From: Methylobacter sp.
Lineage (GTDB): Bacteria; Pseudomonadota; Gammaproteobacteria; Methylococcales; Methylomonadaceae
Assembly (NCBI RefSeq): GCF_023227905.1
Contig: NZ_JALOCF010000010.1
Location: 43,514-107,513 of the forward strand
DNA: 64,000 nucleotides
Direction: 5' to 3'
Shown: piece by piece, positions 35,911 to 43,644 of the stretch
Layout of the letters: every line of letters starts with the position of its first letter
Position numbering within the stretch: the stretch's first letter is position 1
Position numbers and translations under genes: made by a program
The notes under the pieces: model-generated
The model's input: only the letters and a program-made list of their open reading frames with translations
Databases searched by the model: none
Told to the model about the DNA's origin: nothing

Positions 35911-37668
35911 ATGCTAAGGACACATACCTGCGGCGAACTGCGCCGGTCTCATATCGGCCAGACCGTTACCCTGACAGGCTGGGTCCAGCAAAACCGGGAC
36001 AGGGGCGGGGTGTTATGGATCGACCTCCGTGACCGTTACGGCATTACCCAACTTGTATTCTACCGAAGCGAAACAGAATCTGCGTTGTTGGAGCAGGCCC
36101 GTTCGCTGGGGCGCGAATTCGTAATCCAGGCGTCCGGGGTGGTGGTTGCTCGCGGAAGTCAAAATAGAAAAAATCCAACCGGGGAGATTGAGCTCAAGGT
36201 TGACGCTGTCACGGTTTTGAATGCCTCGAAAATCCCGCCTTTCACTATCGAAGATAATACCGACGGCGGTGTCGAGCTTAGAATGAGATACCGCTATCTC
36301 GACTTGCGGCGGCCGCAGGCCAGGGAGCGTCTCTTGCTCCGCGACCAATTGGCGCGACAAACCCGCGCCTATTTCCACAGCCAGAATTTTACCGAAGTAG
36401 AAACCCCGGTTCTGATCAAGCCGACTCCGGAAGGCGCGCGCGATTTCGTTGTCCCCTCACGGATCAATCCGGGGGAGTTTTACTCGCTTCCCCAGTCGCC
36501 GCAGCTTTTCAAGCAACTGCTGATGATTGCGGGTTTCGACCGCTACTTCCAGATCGTGAAATGTTTTCGGGATGAGGACCTGCGCGCCGACCGGCAGCCG
36601 GAATTTACGCAACTCGACTGCGAGATGGCTTTTGTCACCCAGGATGACATTCTTTCCACGTTTGAAGGGCTGATCCGGAAGCTTTTTGCGACAGTTAAAG
36701 GTGTCGAGCTTCCGGAAATCCCCTGCATGACTTACGCGGATGCCATGCGTCTCTATGGAACGGACAAGCCCGACACCCGCTACGGCATGCAGTTTGTTGA
36801 ACTGAACGAGGAGGTGAAGGGCAGGGGATTCGGATTATTCGATGAGGCGGAATGGGTGGCCGGGTTTTGCGCTCCCGGCGGTTACGCTGACTATACTCGC
36901 AGCCAGCTCGACAAACTTGCGGCATTCCTGAAGAGGCATAAGCTTGGAGCTGATGGGCTGGTGTGGGCTCATTACACTGTAGATGGATTACCGAAATCAT
37001 CAGTCGACAAGTTTTACGCCGAGGACTCGGTAAAAACCTGGCTGGAAAAATGCGGGGCCAATCCCGGCGATCTATTACTGATCCTGGCCGGACCTGCGGA
37101 TAAGACTCGGAAAGCCTTGGGCGAATTGAGACTGTTAATCGGCGAGCAGCTGGGATTCAGGGATAAAAATACTTTTTCAGCCCTCTGGGTGGTCGACTTC
37201 CCCCTGCTGGAGTGGAGCGAAGAGACCGGCCGTTACCTCGCAATGCACCATCCCTTCACCTTACCTAAACACGAGGATATTGCCATGCTCGACACAGATC
37301 CTGGCAAAGTCAGAGCGAATGCTTATGACCTGGTGATAAACGGTACGGAAATCGGTGGCGGTTCCTTACGCATCCATGATCGTCAGACCCAAGAACTGAT
37401 TTTCAAACGCCTGGGCTTGACGGAAGAGGAGATACAACAGCAGTTTGGCTTCCTGCTGGAAGCTTTCGAATACGGCGCTCCCCCGCACGGCGGCATCGCA
37501 CTGGGTTTTGACCGGCTATGTTCGCTGTTCGCAGGCTCCGATTCCATCAGGGATGTGATTGCCTTTCCGAAGAATAACTCGGGCCGCGATACCATGACCG
37601 ATTCACCTTCCACGATCAGCGACGAGCGGCTTGCCGAGCTGGCTATTTCGCTGCTCCCAAAGCGTTGA
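35911..37668 (+). CDS. aspS: Aspartyl-tRNA synthetase, Bacteroidetes-like paralogue
   Basis: 585 residues from the ATG at 35911 (MLRTHTCGELRRSHIG); TTG 35875 is in frame but less likely. Complete class II synthetase: anticodon-binding OB fold (1-110), motif 1/flipping-loop FVVPSRINPGEFYSLPQSPQ, motif 2 YFQIVKCFRDEDLRADRQPE, the bacterial GAD insertion (about 290-400), and motif 3 GIALGFDRLCSLFAG. Phrases such as GWVQQNRDRGGVLWIDLRDR and IPPFTIEDNTDGG look like Bacteroidetes-type AspRS, not the gammaproteobacterial form (GWVxRRRDHGGVIFIDLRDR), so horizontal origin or a specialised second copy is likely. The neighbour to the right is a DUF2156 gene, which suggests Asp-tRNA supply for lipid aminoacylation. 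Confidence 0.92.
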   Translation: MLRTHTCGELRRSHIGQTVTLTGWVQQNRDRGGVLWIDLRDRYGITQLVFYRSETESALLEQARSLGREFVIQASGVVVARGSQNRKNPTGEIELKVDAVTVLNASKIPPFTIEDNTDGGVELRMRYRYLDLRRPQARERLLLRDQLARQTRAYFHSQNFTEVETPVLIKPTPEGARDFVVPSRINPGEFYSLPQSPQLFKQLLMIAGFDRYFQIVKCFRDEDLRADRQPEFTQLDCEMAFVTQDDILSTFEGLIRKLFATVKGVELPEIPCMTYADAMRLYGTDKPDTRYGMQFVELNEEVKGRGFGLFDEAEWVAGFCAPGGYADYTRSQLDKLAAFLKRHKLGADGLVWAHYTVDGLPKSSVDKFYAEDSVKTWLEKCGANPGDLLLILAGPADKTRKALGELRLLIGEQLGFRDKNTFSALWVVDFPLLEWSEETGRYLAMHHPFTLPKHEDIAMLDTDPGKVRANAYDLVINGTEIGGGSLRIHDRQTQELIFKRLGLTEEEIQQQFGFLLEAFEYGAPPHGGIALGFDRLCSLFAGSDSIRDVIAFPKNNSGRDTMTDSPSTISDERLAELAISLLPKR

Positions 37669-37757
37669 CCGTCGCTGTCTGGAGCTCAGCATGTTGGCGG
37701 AGGGCGTCCCTGCATATCGCTTTCTCCGTATCAGGTATTTATATATACTGGCCTGCA

Positions 37758-37916
37758 ATGACTTCATATTCATCTCTCGCCCGTTTTATCCTCGCCACTT
37801 GCCTGCTTTTGTTGAATCCCGGCTGCAACGGCTTCTGGAAACAGCCACCGCCCGATACGCTTGCAAACGATGCCATAGGCATGGCACAGCAAGCACCCTT
37901 GGAACCGTCGAATTGA
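37758..37916 (+). CDS. Short putative lipoprotein
   Basis: 52 residues from the ATG at 37758. Hydrophobic stretch FILATCLLLL is followed by a lipobox-like NPGC (Cys23), then a Pro-rich start PPPDTLANDAIGMAQQAP. The layout is that of a small outer-membrane lipoprotein; no family is recognised. It lies between aspS and the convergent DUF2156 gene. No strong ribosome site, so it may be spurious. Confidence 0.4.
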   Translation: MTSYSSLARFILATCLLLLNPGCNGFWKQPPPDTLANDAIGMAQQAPLEPSN

Positions 37917-37965
37917 CCCTGCCAAATTCCGCTCCCGACCAAGCTATGATCCGCGTGGTTCAGGC

Positions 37966-38952
37966 TTACCCTTTCATGGAAAAGTGAAGACCCCGTAACA
38001 GGGCGTAAATTTCGCGCAGTCCGATGGGCGACGATTGGAACAGCAGGTATAAGGGTTCTCTTTGCGCCACGCGGAATTTTTCCCAAAACACGGTCTTGTC
38101 GTATTGGTGCATTAGCTTGGTCGAACTCAAGTAGTAAAGCTTACGGGACAGCCATTCCGCGGTGGCGCCGCACCCCTCAATCCGCCCCAGCTTTTCCAGC
38201 GGCCCGACCCCCAGGCAGATCGAGCGCACACCCTCTTCGCGTAGTGCCTGCAGGGCCGTGGCCACCATGAGCTCGTTGGTATAGAGCGGCGCAGCAGGCG
38301 AGGAAAACACGATGTTGATCAGGTTCGGGCACTCAGTGCATCCCACCCTCAGCATGGAGAGAAAGCCGACCACCTTGCCAGCCTGTTCGGCAATGAACCA
38401 GCGCCGCCCCACCCGATCATCAAAAAGCCGGGGCCGACCCAGATACATTTGCAGCCCATGGCGTCCGCGCAGCCACGATGCGCACATCGCCTGTGTCTCT
38501 GCTTCAAACTGTGCATCGGGTTCTCCCTTGTACTCGCTCACTTTCACCTCCGCCCGCCGGGCGTGGTTGAGGTGCTGGCGCAAATGGCGACCTTCCGGGC
38601 CTGCCTCAGGGTCATTCTGGGGGTCGGCCACCAACAAATCGGCAACCTCCATCGAAACATACCCGCGCTCGTGGGCGTAGGCCTGCATGCCGGCGGTGGC
38701 AGTAACATACAAGATGGACCAGCCTTTGTCTGCGCAATAGTCGGCAAAGGCGTCGGCCAATTGGGCTTTATGCGCCGGCGCGCAGACCGGATCGCCCTGT
38801 ACGACAGCGCACCGGCATACCGGCAAATAGCTGATCAGCCCGTCAATGCCGGGAGCGCGGAAAGTACTGTGCGTGGGATCCAGGGCGGCGTGCGATACGA
38901 CGCCGCCGTACTGCCGGACCAGGTCTACGACGGTTGAAAGCGGCTTGGTCAT
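37966..38952 (-). CDS. DUF2156 / MprF-C-like aminoacyl transferase
   Basis: 328 residues, soluble, no membrane segment. It resembles the LPG_synthase_C/DUF2156 double-GNAT domain (ISYLPVCRCAVVQGDPVCAP, GWSILYVTATAGMQAYAHERGY, EVADLLVADPQNDPEAG, HLRQHLNHARRAEVKVSEY, FIAEQAGKVVGFLSMLRVG, YTNELMVATALQALREEGV). Family members move an aminoacyl group from aminoacyl-tRNA to phosphatidylglycerol, and in fungi to ergosterol (ErdS, an AspRS-DUF2156 fusion). The gene converges on the Bacteroidetes-type aspS, separated by 297 bases. A joint role in tRNA-dependent aspartylation of a lipid (glycerolipid, hopanoid or sterol) is inferred. Confidence 0.83.
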   Translation of the reverse strand: MTKPLSTVVDLVRQYGGVVSHAALDPTHSTFRAPGIDGLISYLPVCRCAVVQGDPVCAPAHKAQLADAFADYCADKGWSILYVTATAGMQAYAHERGYVSMEVADLLVADPQNDPEAGPEGRHLRQHLNHARRAEVKVSEYKGEPDAQFEAETQAMCASWLRGRHGLQMYLGRPRLFDDRVGRRWFIAEQAGKVVGFLSMLRVGCTECPNLINIVFSSPAAPLYTNELMVATALQALREEGVRSICLGVGPLEKLGRIEGCGATAEWLSRKLYYLSSTKLMHQYDKTVFWEKFRVAQREPLYLLFQSSPIGLREIYALLRGLHFSMKG

Positions 38953-39297
38953 AGCTTGAAACTCAATCTCGATAGCGACATGGAAAGAAGCGAAAGTAGC
39001 AGAGGTTTAGGGCGCCATGAAACAGAACAGATGTAAAGCGACACCCAATTTTTCCAGTAAACGATTTGAAACTTGTCCATGAGAAATTATTTTGCGTGGA
39101 TTCTCTGGAAGAGATACGCGCAGGAAATGGCATTTTGGAAGCCGTTTTACCTGATGATCGAACGACATTCATAAAGCCGGAGGAGTTCAAGGGAAGAAAC
39201 AACTCTGTATGACGCAACCGGATAAAAAACAACTTTGCGTAGAGCTATTTACATTTTTTGCAAAGTAATTGCTATTCGTACGATGGCTTACTCGACT
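38953..39297. other. Intergenic region
   Basis: 345 bases between the DUF2156 gene and the end of the next minus-strand gene. It should contain the DUF2156 promoter. No gene or repeat recognised. Confidence 0.3.
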
Positions 39298-41256
39298 TTA
39301 GTCGCCGTTGCTATTTTTTTGGGGCAGGATGACACGGGAACAGGCGGCGCTTATTTCCATGTAGACGGCTTCAGGGTCTTTTTCGTAACGCCTTGAAAAG
39401 TGAAACGGCACCAGTTGTTTAACATCAGCAGAGGTTGCGATCTCGCCGCAGGCCCGGGCGGTCAGATGGCCGGTCCTGTGGGCTTGCGCTATATCGGCTT
39501 CAAGAAAGGACGCTTCGCAGAACAAGAAGTCGGCCTTGTGTGCCAACGCGGTCAGGGCGGTGCGGTTGGCTGACGTATCGGCAAGGTCGGTTGCATAGAC
39601 CAATTTTTCTCCGGGCGTGACGGTCAGGAGCAGGGCGGCTAGTTCTCCCGACTCCCGGCTGCTATGGTCGGGCAGCCTGATCAGCGCTTTGCTATCGCCT
39701 GCGCCGATAAGCTGCTTTAATTGGTTCAGCCACGGACCGGCAGTTAGATTCAAGGTTTTTAGAGCGGTATTATCGACGTTGAATTTGGCCTTGCTCTCAA
39801 AGGCATAGGCCTGCACCGGCGTGTGGTGATCCAGTGTGACCGTGCGGACGCTAAACAGCGGATCGTCGACAATCAGCCCTTCGGTAATCTGAATTTCGGG
39901 GAGAGCAACGCAATCCCGGTAACCCGTCTGAATGCGAGCCCTCAGCAGCCGGTCGCCATGTATTTCGGCAATTTCAAAGCGCGGCCCGGTATCGCCGATG
40001 CGATCCCACAGAAAGCCGTCGATCATGCCTTTAATATGGCCGATCAAACCCGGCGGGCCGAAAAGTCGGCAGCTTGGAAAATCGCCGACACGGGAGCGCA
40101 GCAGCCACAGGAAGCCGCCGATATGATCGATATGGGCATGGCTGATGAAAACATCGCTGACTTGATGGGCTATGCGGGTGGGCAATCTGCCCGAATCGCC
40201 CAGGTCGAACAGCAGGCTGCGTTGCTGCTGATGCAGCCGCAGATGCAGCAACGGATCGCCGAGGACGCCATTGATCATCGTCGCGTACAGGCCGCGTAAT
40301 TTGGCCGCCGGCCTCGGTCCGCCGCTGTAATCAGTCGTCGGGTAGGGCATGGCGTCGGGCGGCGGCAGAAATTGCAAGTTACTTGCTGCAAACGGCGCGG
40401 CGCTGCCGAGCAGGCCGTTTTTTTCGCTACGGGCATCGCGCACCAGCAATGTCGAGGTTGTTGCCGCTGCCGCAGGCAGCCGGATGTGGAGTTTCGTGTC
40501 TTGCAGGGCGATGATTTCGCCGATGCTGACGGTCTGGTCGGCATCAATAAAGGCGCATTGGCGGCCGGTCCAGGTATCCGGGACATCAATCGGCGGAGGC
40601 GAGCCGACCAAGTGAAGATCGGAAAGGCTGATTGTTATCTCATTGCCGGTAGCGAGATAAGATCGCCATTGATGGGTTCGTTTGTGCGCCCGCGTCTTCT
40701 GGCCGGGACGGCAAGCTTCCGGATGGGCATGCATCGGCAGGATGCGGACGCCCAACGACAACAGCTCGTTCATTAAGGGCAGCGGTTTTGATTGGCGGTT
40801 CAGCACCACTACGGTATCGATGCCCAGCAGTTCGACCATGCCGGTCAGCAATTCCGAGCCTGCAATGCCTCGAGTTACGCCGGGAGCGTCGACCAGTATT
40901 AATCCAGGCGGGGCCTTTTGCATTAACCGGTTGACCGCCGACAGCAGCGGCAGCCGGAAGCGGCCTGCATCCAAGGTGCAAAGCGCTTCAAATGCCTGTA
41001 CTTGCCAGATGGGTTCCCGCCACTGCCCCAGCGATACGGTGCCGGGCAAGCCGAAGCCGGGCGATCCGGGGTCGGCGCTGATACAGGAGCAGGTTAGGGT
41101 TTTTTCGGATAATGTTCGAGCAAGTTCGCTAACCAGCGTGGACTTGCCGATGCCGGTCTCGCCATACAATAAAATCTTTTTGCCGCCGCTCAGCAATTGC
41201 TCGGCGAGGCTTGACGGACAATAGGGCAATAACGGAAGTGGCGCTGGATGGGGCAT
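39298..41256 (-). CDS. Clp1/Grc3-like polynucleotide kinase fused to RNase Z-like metallo-beta-lactamase
   Basis: 652 residues in two parts. Residues 1-275: a Clp1/Grc3-type P-loop kinase with GETGIGKST (32-40), the family-like segment ADPGSPGFGLPGTVSLG (61-77) and VDAPGV (122-127), then a small beta domain. Residues 315-645: RNase Z-type metallo-beta-lactamase with SHAHIDHIGG (372-381), Asp557 in YATDLAD, HRTGHLTA (593-600) and LVPFHFSRRY (615-624). Kinases of this family phosphorylate RNA 5'-OH ends; RNase Z cleaves tRNA 3' trailers. The fusion would let one protein cut and re-phosphorylate RNA. No operon partner; the next gene upstream is on the other strand. Confidence 0.87.
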   Translation of the reverse strand: MPHPAPLPLLPYCPSSLAEQLLSGGKKILLYGETGIGKSTLVSELARTLSEKTLTCSCISADPGSPGFGLPGTVSLGQWREPIWQVQAFEALCTLDAGRFRLPLLSAVNRLMQKAPPGLILVDAPGVTRGIAGSELLTGMVELLGIDTVVVLNRQSKPLPLMNELLSLGVRILPMHAHPEACRPGQKTRAHKRTHQWRSYLATGNEITISLSDLHLVGSPPPIDVPDTWTGRQCAFIDADQTVSIGEIIALQDTKLHIRLPAAAATTSTLLVRDARSEKNGLLGSAAPFAASNLQFLPPPDAMPYPTTDYSGGPRPAAKLRGLYATMINGVLGDPLLHLRLHQQQRSLLFDLGDSGRLPTRIAHQVSDVFISHAHIDHIGGFLWLLRSRVGDFPSCRLFGPPGLIGHIKGMIDGFLWDRIGDTGPRFEIAEIHGDRLLRARIQTGYRDCVALPEIQITEGLIVDDPLFSVRTVTLDHHTPVQAYAFESKAKFNVDNTALKTLNLTAGPWLNQLKQLIGAGDSKALIRLPDHSSRESGELAALLLTVTPGEKLVYATDLADTSANRTALTALAHKADFLFCEASFLEADIAQAHRTGHLTARACGEIATSADVKQLVPFHFSRRYEKDPEAVYMEISAACSRVILPQKNSNGD

Positions 41257-41533
41257 GGCGGCTACCTGTGCTGGATCGTTTGCTGCTACCGCAGAAATCT
41301 CTTGGGCAGCGGCGCACCACGTAACCCAAGGGTTTGGTCGGTCGTTTTAGGCAGTTGTTAGCTGTTGTTAAAGCTAATATACTCGGGCCGAATAGTCATG
41401 ATTTTTCTTCAATTTACCGTGATTTTCAGTTAAAGCAATCACTGGATCACGCGGCTGCCCGGCAGGAATGCGTTGATATTCTTTCTGGGGATTTTTCTAT
41501 CGATAAGTTGTTTTATGGACTCCGAGGTTGGTT

Positions 41534-41911
41534 ATGAAAAAGCTACTCTATCCCATCATTTGTATTTTGATCGTTACCGGCTGTGCGTTTCAAAAGCCGG
41601 ACTATCTTAAACCTATAAGCGCGGCTGACTTACATCAAGTCATGCAACAGGCCGATATATTCCTTGTGGATGTGCATGTTCCAGAGCAAAAGCATATAAG
41701 AGGCACCGACCTTTTTATGCCTTATAACGAAGTCGAGAAACACCAGGGCAAGCTGCCCGAAGATAAAGCTACCCCTATTTACTTGTATTGCGAAGGCGGC
41801 CCAATGGGGAATGCTGCGGCAAGGACTCTTTATGACTTGGGTTACCGTAACTTATACAATCTTGAGGGCGGAGCGAAGGCATGGAAAAAGGCTGGATTTG
41901 ATTTTGAATGA
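41534..41911 (+). CDS. Rhodanese-domain lipoprotein
   Basis: 125 residues from the ATG at 41534. Lipoprotein signal ILIVTGC (Cys16 lipidated), followed by a single rhodanese domain with active-site loop YCEGGPMGNAAARTL, Cys at about 89, and YRNLYNLEGGAKAWKKAGF as the conserved end. It would transfer sulfur or act as a redox or sulfide-handling protein on the periplasmic side. Preceded by GAGG. Monocistronic. Confidence 0.88.
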   Translation: MKKLLYPIICILIVTGCAFQKPDYLKPISAADLHQVMQQADIFLVDVHVPEQKHIRGTDLFMPYNEVEKHQGKLPEDKATPIYLYCEGGPMGNAAARTLYDLGYRNLYNLEGGAKAWKKAGFDFE

Positions 41912-42073
41912 GTTCGATGTCATCTAAAAAATTTAATCTCAATTAAACCTTGCAGGCAGATAACGGCTGCGGAACGGAATCACTAGGGTTTGCTTGATGA
42001 GGTGTCTAAAAGGTTTCCCATGCAAAATGCTTAAGTGTAAAATCCGCCTATTTTTCTTTGGAGCAACAGCCAA

Positions 42074-42790
42074 ATGGGTAGAGCCTATCAAAATCGTAAA
42101 GTTTCCATGGCCAAGACGTCTGATGCCAAGGCAAAAGTCTACAGCAAATACGGTCGTGAAATATATGTGTGCGCCAAGTCGGGAGGCATGGATCCGTCTG
42201 GAAATTTGGCATTGCGGGGGCTGATCGAGCGAGCCAAGAAAGACCAGGTGCCCACCCACGTTATTGAAAAAGCGATCGACAAGGCCAAAGGCGGCGGCGG
42301 CGAAGATTTCGCCCCGGCCCGCTATGAAGGCTTCGGTCCCGGCGGCTGCATGGTGATTGTCGACTGCCTGACCGACAACCCTAACCGAACTTTTGGCGAC
42401 GTGCGCCAGTGCTTCACCAAGACAAAATGCAAAATCGGCACTCAAGGCGTGGTCAGCCACATGTTCGACCATGCCGCTATCCTGGCGTTTAAAAATGATG
42501 ACGAAGATGCTGTTCTTGAAGCGTTACTCAATGCCGATGTGGATGTGTCCGATATTGAAAACGAAGACGGAGAAATCACCGTGTTCACGCCTCAAGCCGA
42601 CTACTTTAAGGCCAAGCAAGCTTTGACGGATTCGTTAGGCGAGATTGATTTTGATGTCGATGAAATTCAATTTGTGCCCAGAGGCGCTACCGCTATCAGC
42701 GGCGATGATGTGCCGATGTTTGAAAAGTTTTTGGACTTGTTGAACGATCTGGACGATGTGCAAAACGTTTATCATGATGCCGAGTATTAA
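42074..42790 (+). CDS. YebC/TACO1 family protein, YeeN-like
   Basis: 238 residues, GGAG 11 bases before the ATG. Family hallmarks: MGRAYQNRKVSMAKTSDAKA, AIDKAKGGGGEDF, YEGFGPGGCMVIVDCLTDNPNR and an acidic C-terminus DDLDDVQNVYHDAEY. The N-terminus and KVYSKYGREIYV fit E. coli YeeN more than YebC. Members bind ribosomes to relieve stalling at difficult motifs, or act as transcription regulators. The usual aspS-yebC-ruvC neighbourhood is not present here, which agrees with this being the YeeN-type paralogue. Confidence 0.9.
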   Translation: MGRAYQNRKVSMAKTSDAKAKVYSKYGREIYVCAKSGGMDPSGNLALRGLIERAKKDQVPTHVIEKAIDKAKGGGGEDFAPARYEGFGPGGCMVIVDCLTDNPNRTFGDVRQCFTKTKCKIGTQGVVSHMFDHAAILAFKNDDEDAVLEALLNADVDVSDIENEDGEITVFTPQADYFKAKQALTDSLGEIDFDVDEIQFVPRGATAISGDDVPMFEKFLDLLNDLDDVQNVYHDAEY

Positions 42791-42967
42791 GGCACTGCCA
42801 TTAAGTTAAACGGATTAGACAAAATAGTTGCTGATGTGGAGGCGATTTTAGTCGCCGATTAAGCAATAGCTTGTTGTTTGACTGGGCGGCTGAAGTCGCC
42901 CCCACAATCATGACCATGTCATTAACTTAGGAGCGCGCACAAAATAACTTGAGCAAGTTGCCAATGG

Positions 42968-43037
42968 CGGGAGTGCAGGCTTCGCCTGCCAGCGCAAGCG
43001 CCAAAAGTAGGTGCTTGAGGCAAAGCTTGCGCTCCCG
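42968..43037. repeat. GGAGTGCAGGCTTCGCCTGC dispersed palindrome, copy 1
   Basis: The arm CGGGAGTGCAGGCTTCGCC (42968 onward) is internally self-complementary (GCAGGC TTC GCCTGC) and pairs with AGCTTGCGCTCCCG ending at 43037. Related copies are at 51107-51148 and 55249-55268. The surrounding 42791-43169 holds no gene. Confidence 0.7.
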
Positions 43038-43169
43038 CTGAAAATTTACCCCACGAGTTATGCAAATTGTTTCATGAGCTATTGCTGGTGACGGAATTTT
43101 GACGCCTCACGCCCCGCAGCCGCAATAATCAGGTATAATCTGACCGTTGCATTCTCTTCCGGTCAAATC

Positions 43170-43607
43170 ATGAAAAAAATCCTACTTTCGCTTCTGGCTG
43201 TCTTCCTGATCGTTGAAGAATGGCTTTGGGATTTATTGACCGCATTCGGACGCTCATTATTCCACTGGCTGGATCTGGACCGGTTTGAGCAATGGCTCCG
43301 CCAAGCCAATCCGACCTTGGCGCTGGTAGCGTTTACTATCCCCTTGCTGATTGTTACCCCGATCAATCTGCTCGCCTTCGGCCTGATCGCTAAGGGATTG
43401 ATAGTGCAGGGCATCCTAATGGAAGTGCTGGCAAAACTGCTCGGCACTTTGCTGGTAGCCAGGGTGTTTGCGCTGACCAAGCCGCAGCTATTAACCTTTG
43501 CCTTCCTGATGACGGTTTACACCACCATTACCCGCTGGCTGAACTGGGCGCATCTTAAAGTCGCAGAAACTTCTGTTTACCGCTGGATGAAGCAACTTAG
43601 AGCCTGA
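43170..43607 (+). CDS. Hypothetical inner-membrane protein
   Basis: 145 residues. Three or four hydrophobic segments (about 1-28, 48-70, 78-100 and 108-123) are separated by short basic loops (WLRQANPTLALVAF, RVFALTKPQLL). No family is recognised. ATG at 43170 is preceded by a weak CCGG region only. HelD follows after 37 bases, so co-transcription is likely. Confidence 0.75.
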   Translation: MKKILLSLLAVFLIVEEWLWDLLTAFGRSLFHWLDLDRFEQWLRQANPTLALVAFTIPLLIVTPINLLAFGLIAKGLIVQGILMEVLAKLLGTLLVARVFALTKPQLLTFAFLMTVYTTITRWLNWAHLKVAETSVYRWMKQLRA

Positions 43608-43644
43608 AAATCCACGGTTCTGCAAAACTTTTCATGCCGTTATT

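Noticed and set aside
38963..39232. 89-codon minus-strand frame between the DUF2156 and Clp1-like genes
   Set aside because: Composition of non-coding DNA, no ribosome site, no motif.
41334..41537. 67-codon frame overlapping the rhodanese start by 4 bases
   Set aside because: TTG start without ribosome site and no family resemblance; the overlap is suggestive but not enough.
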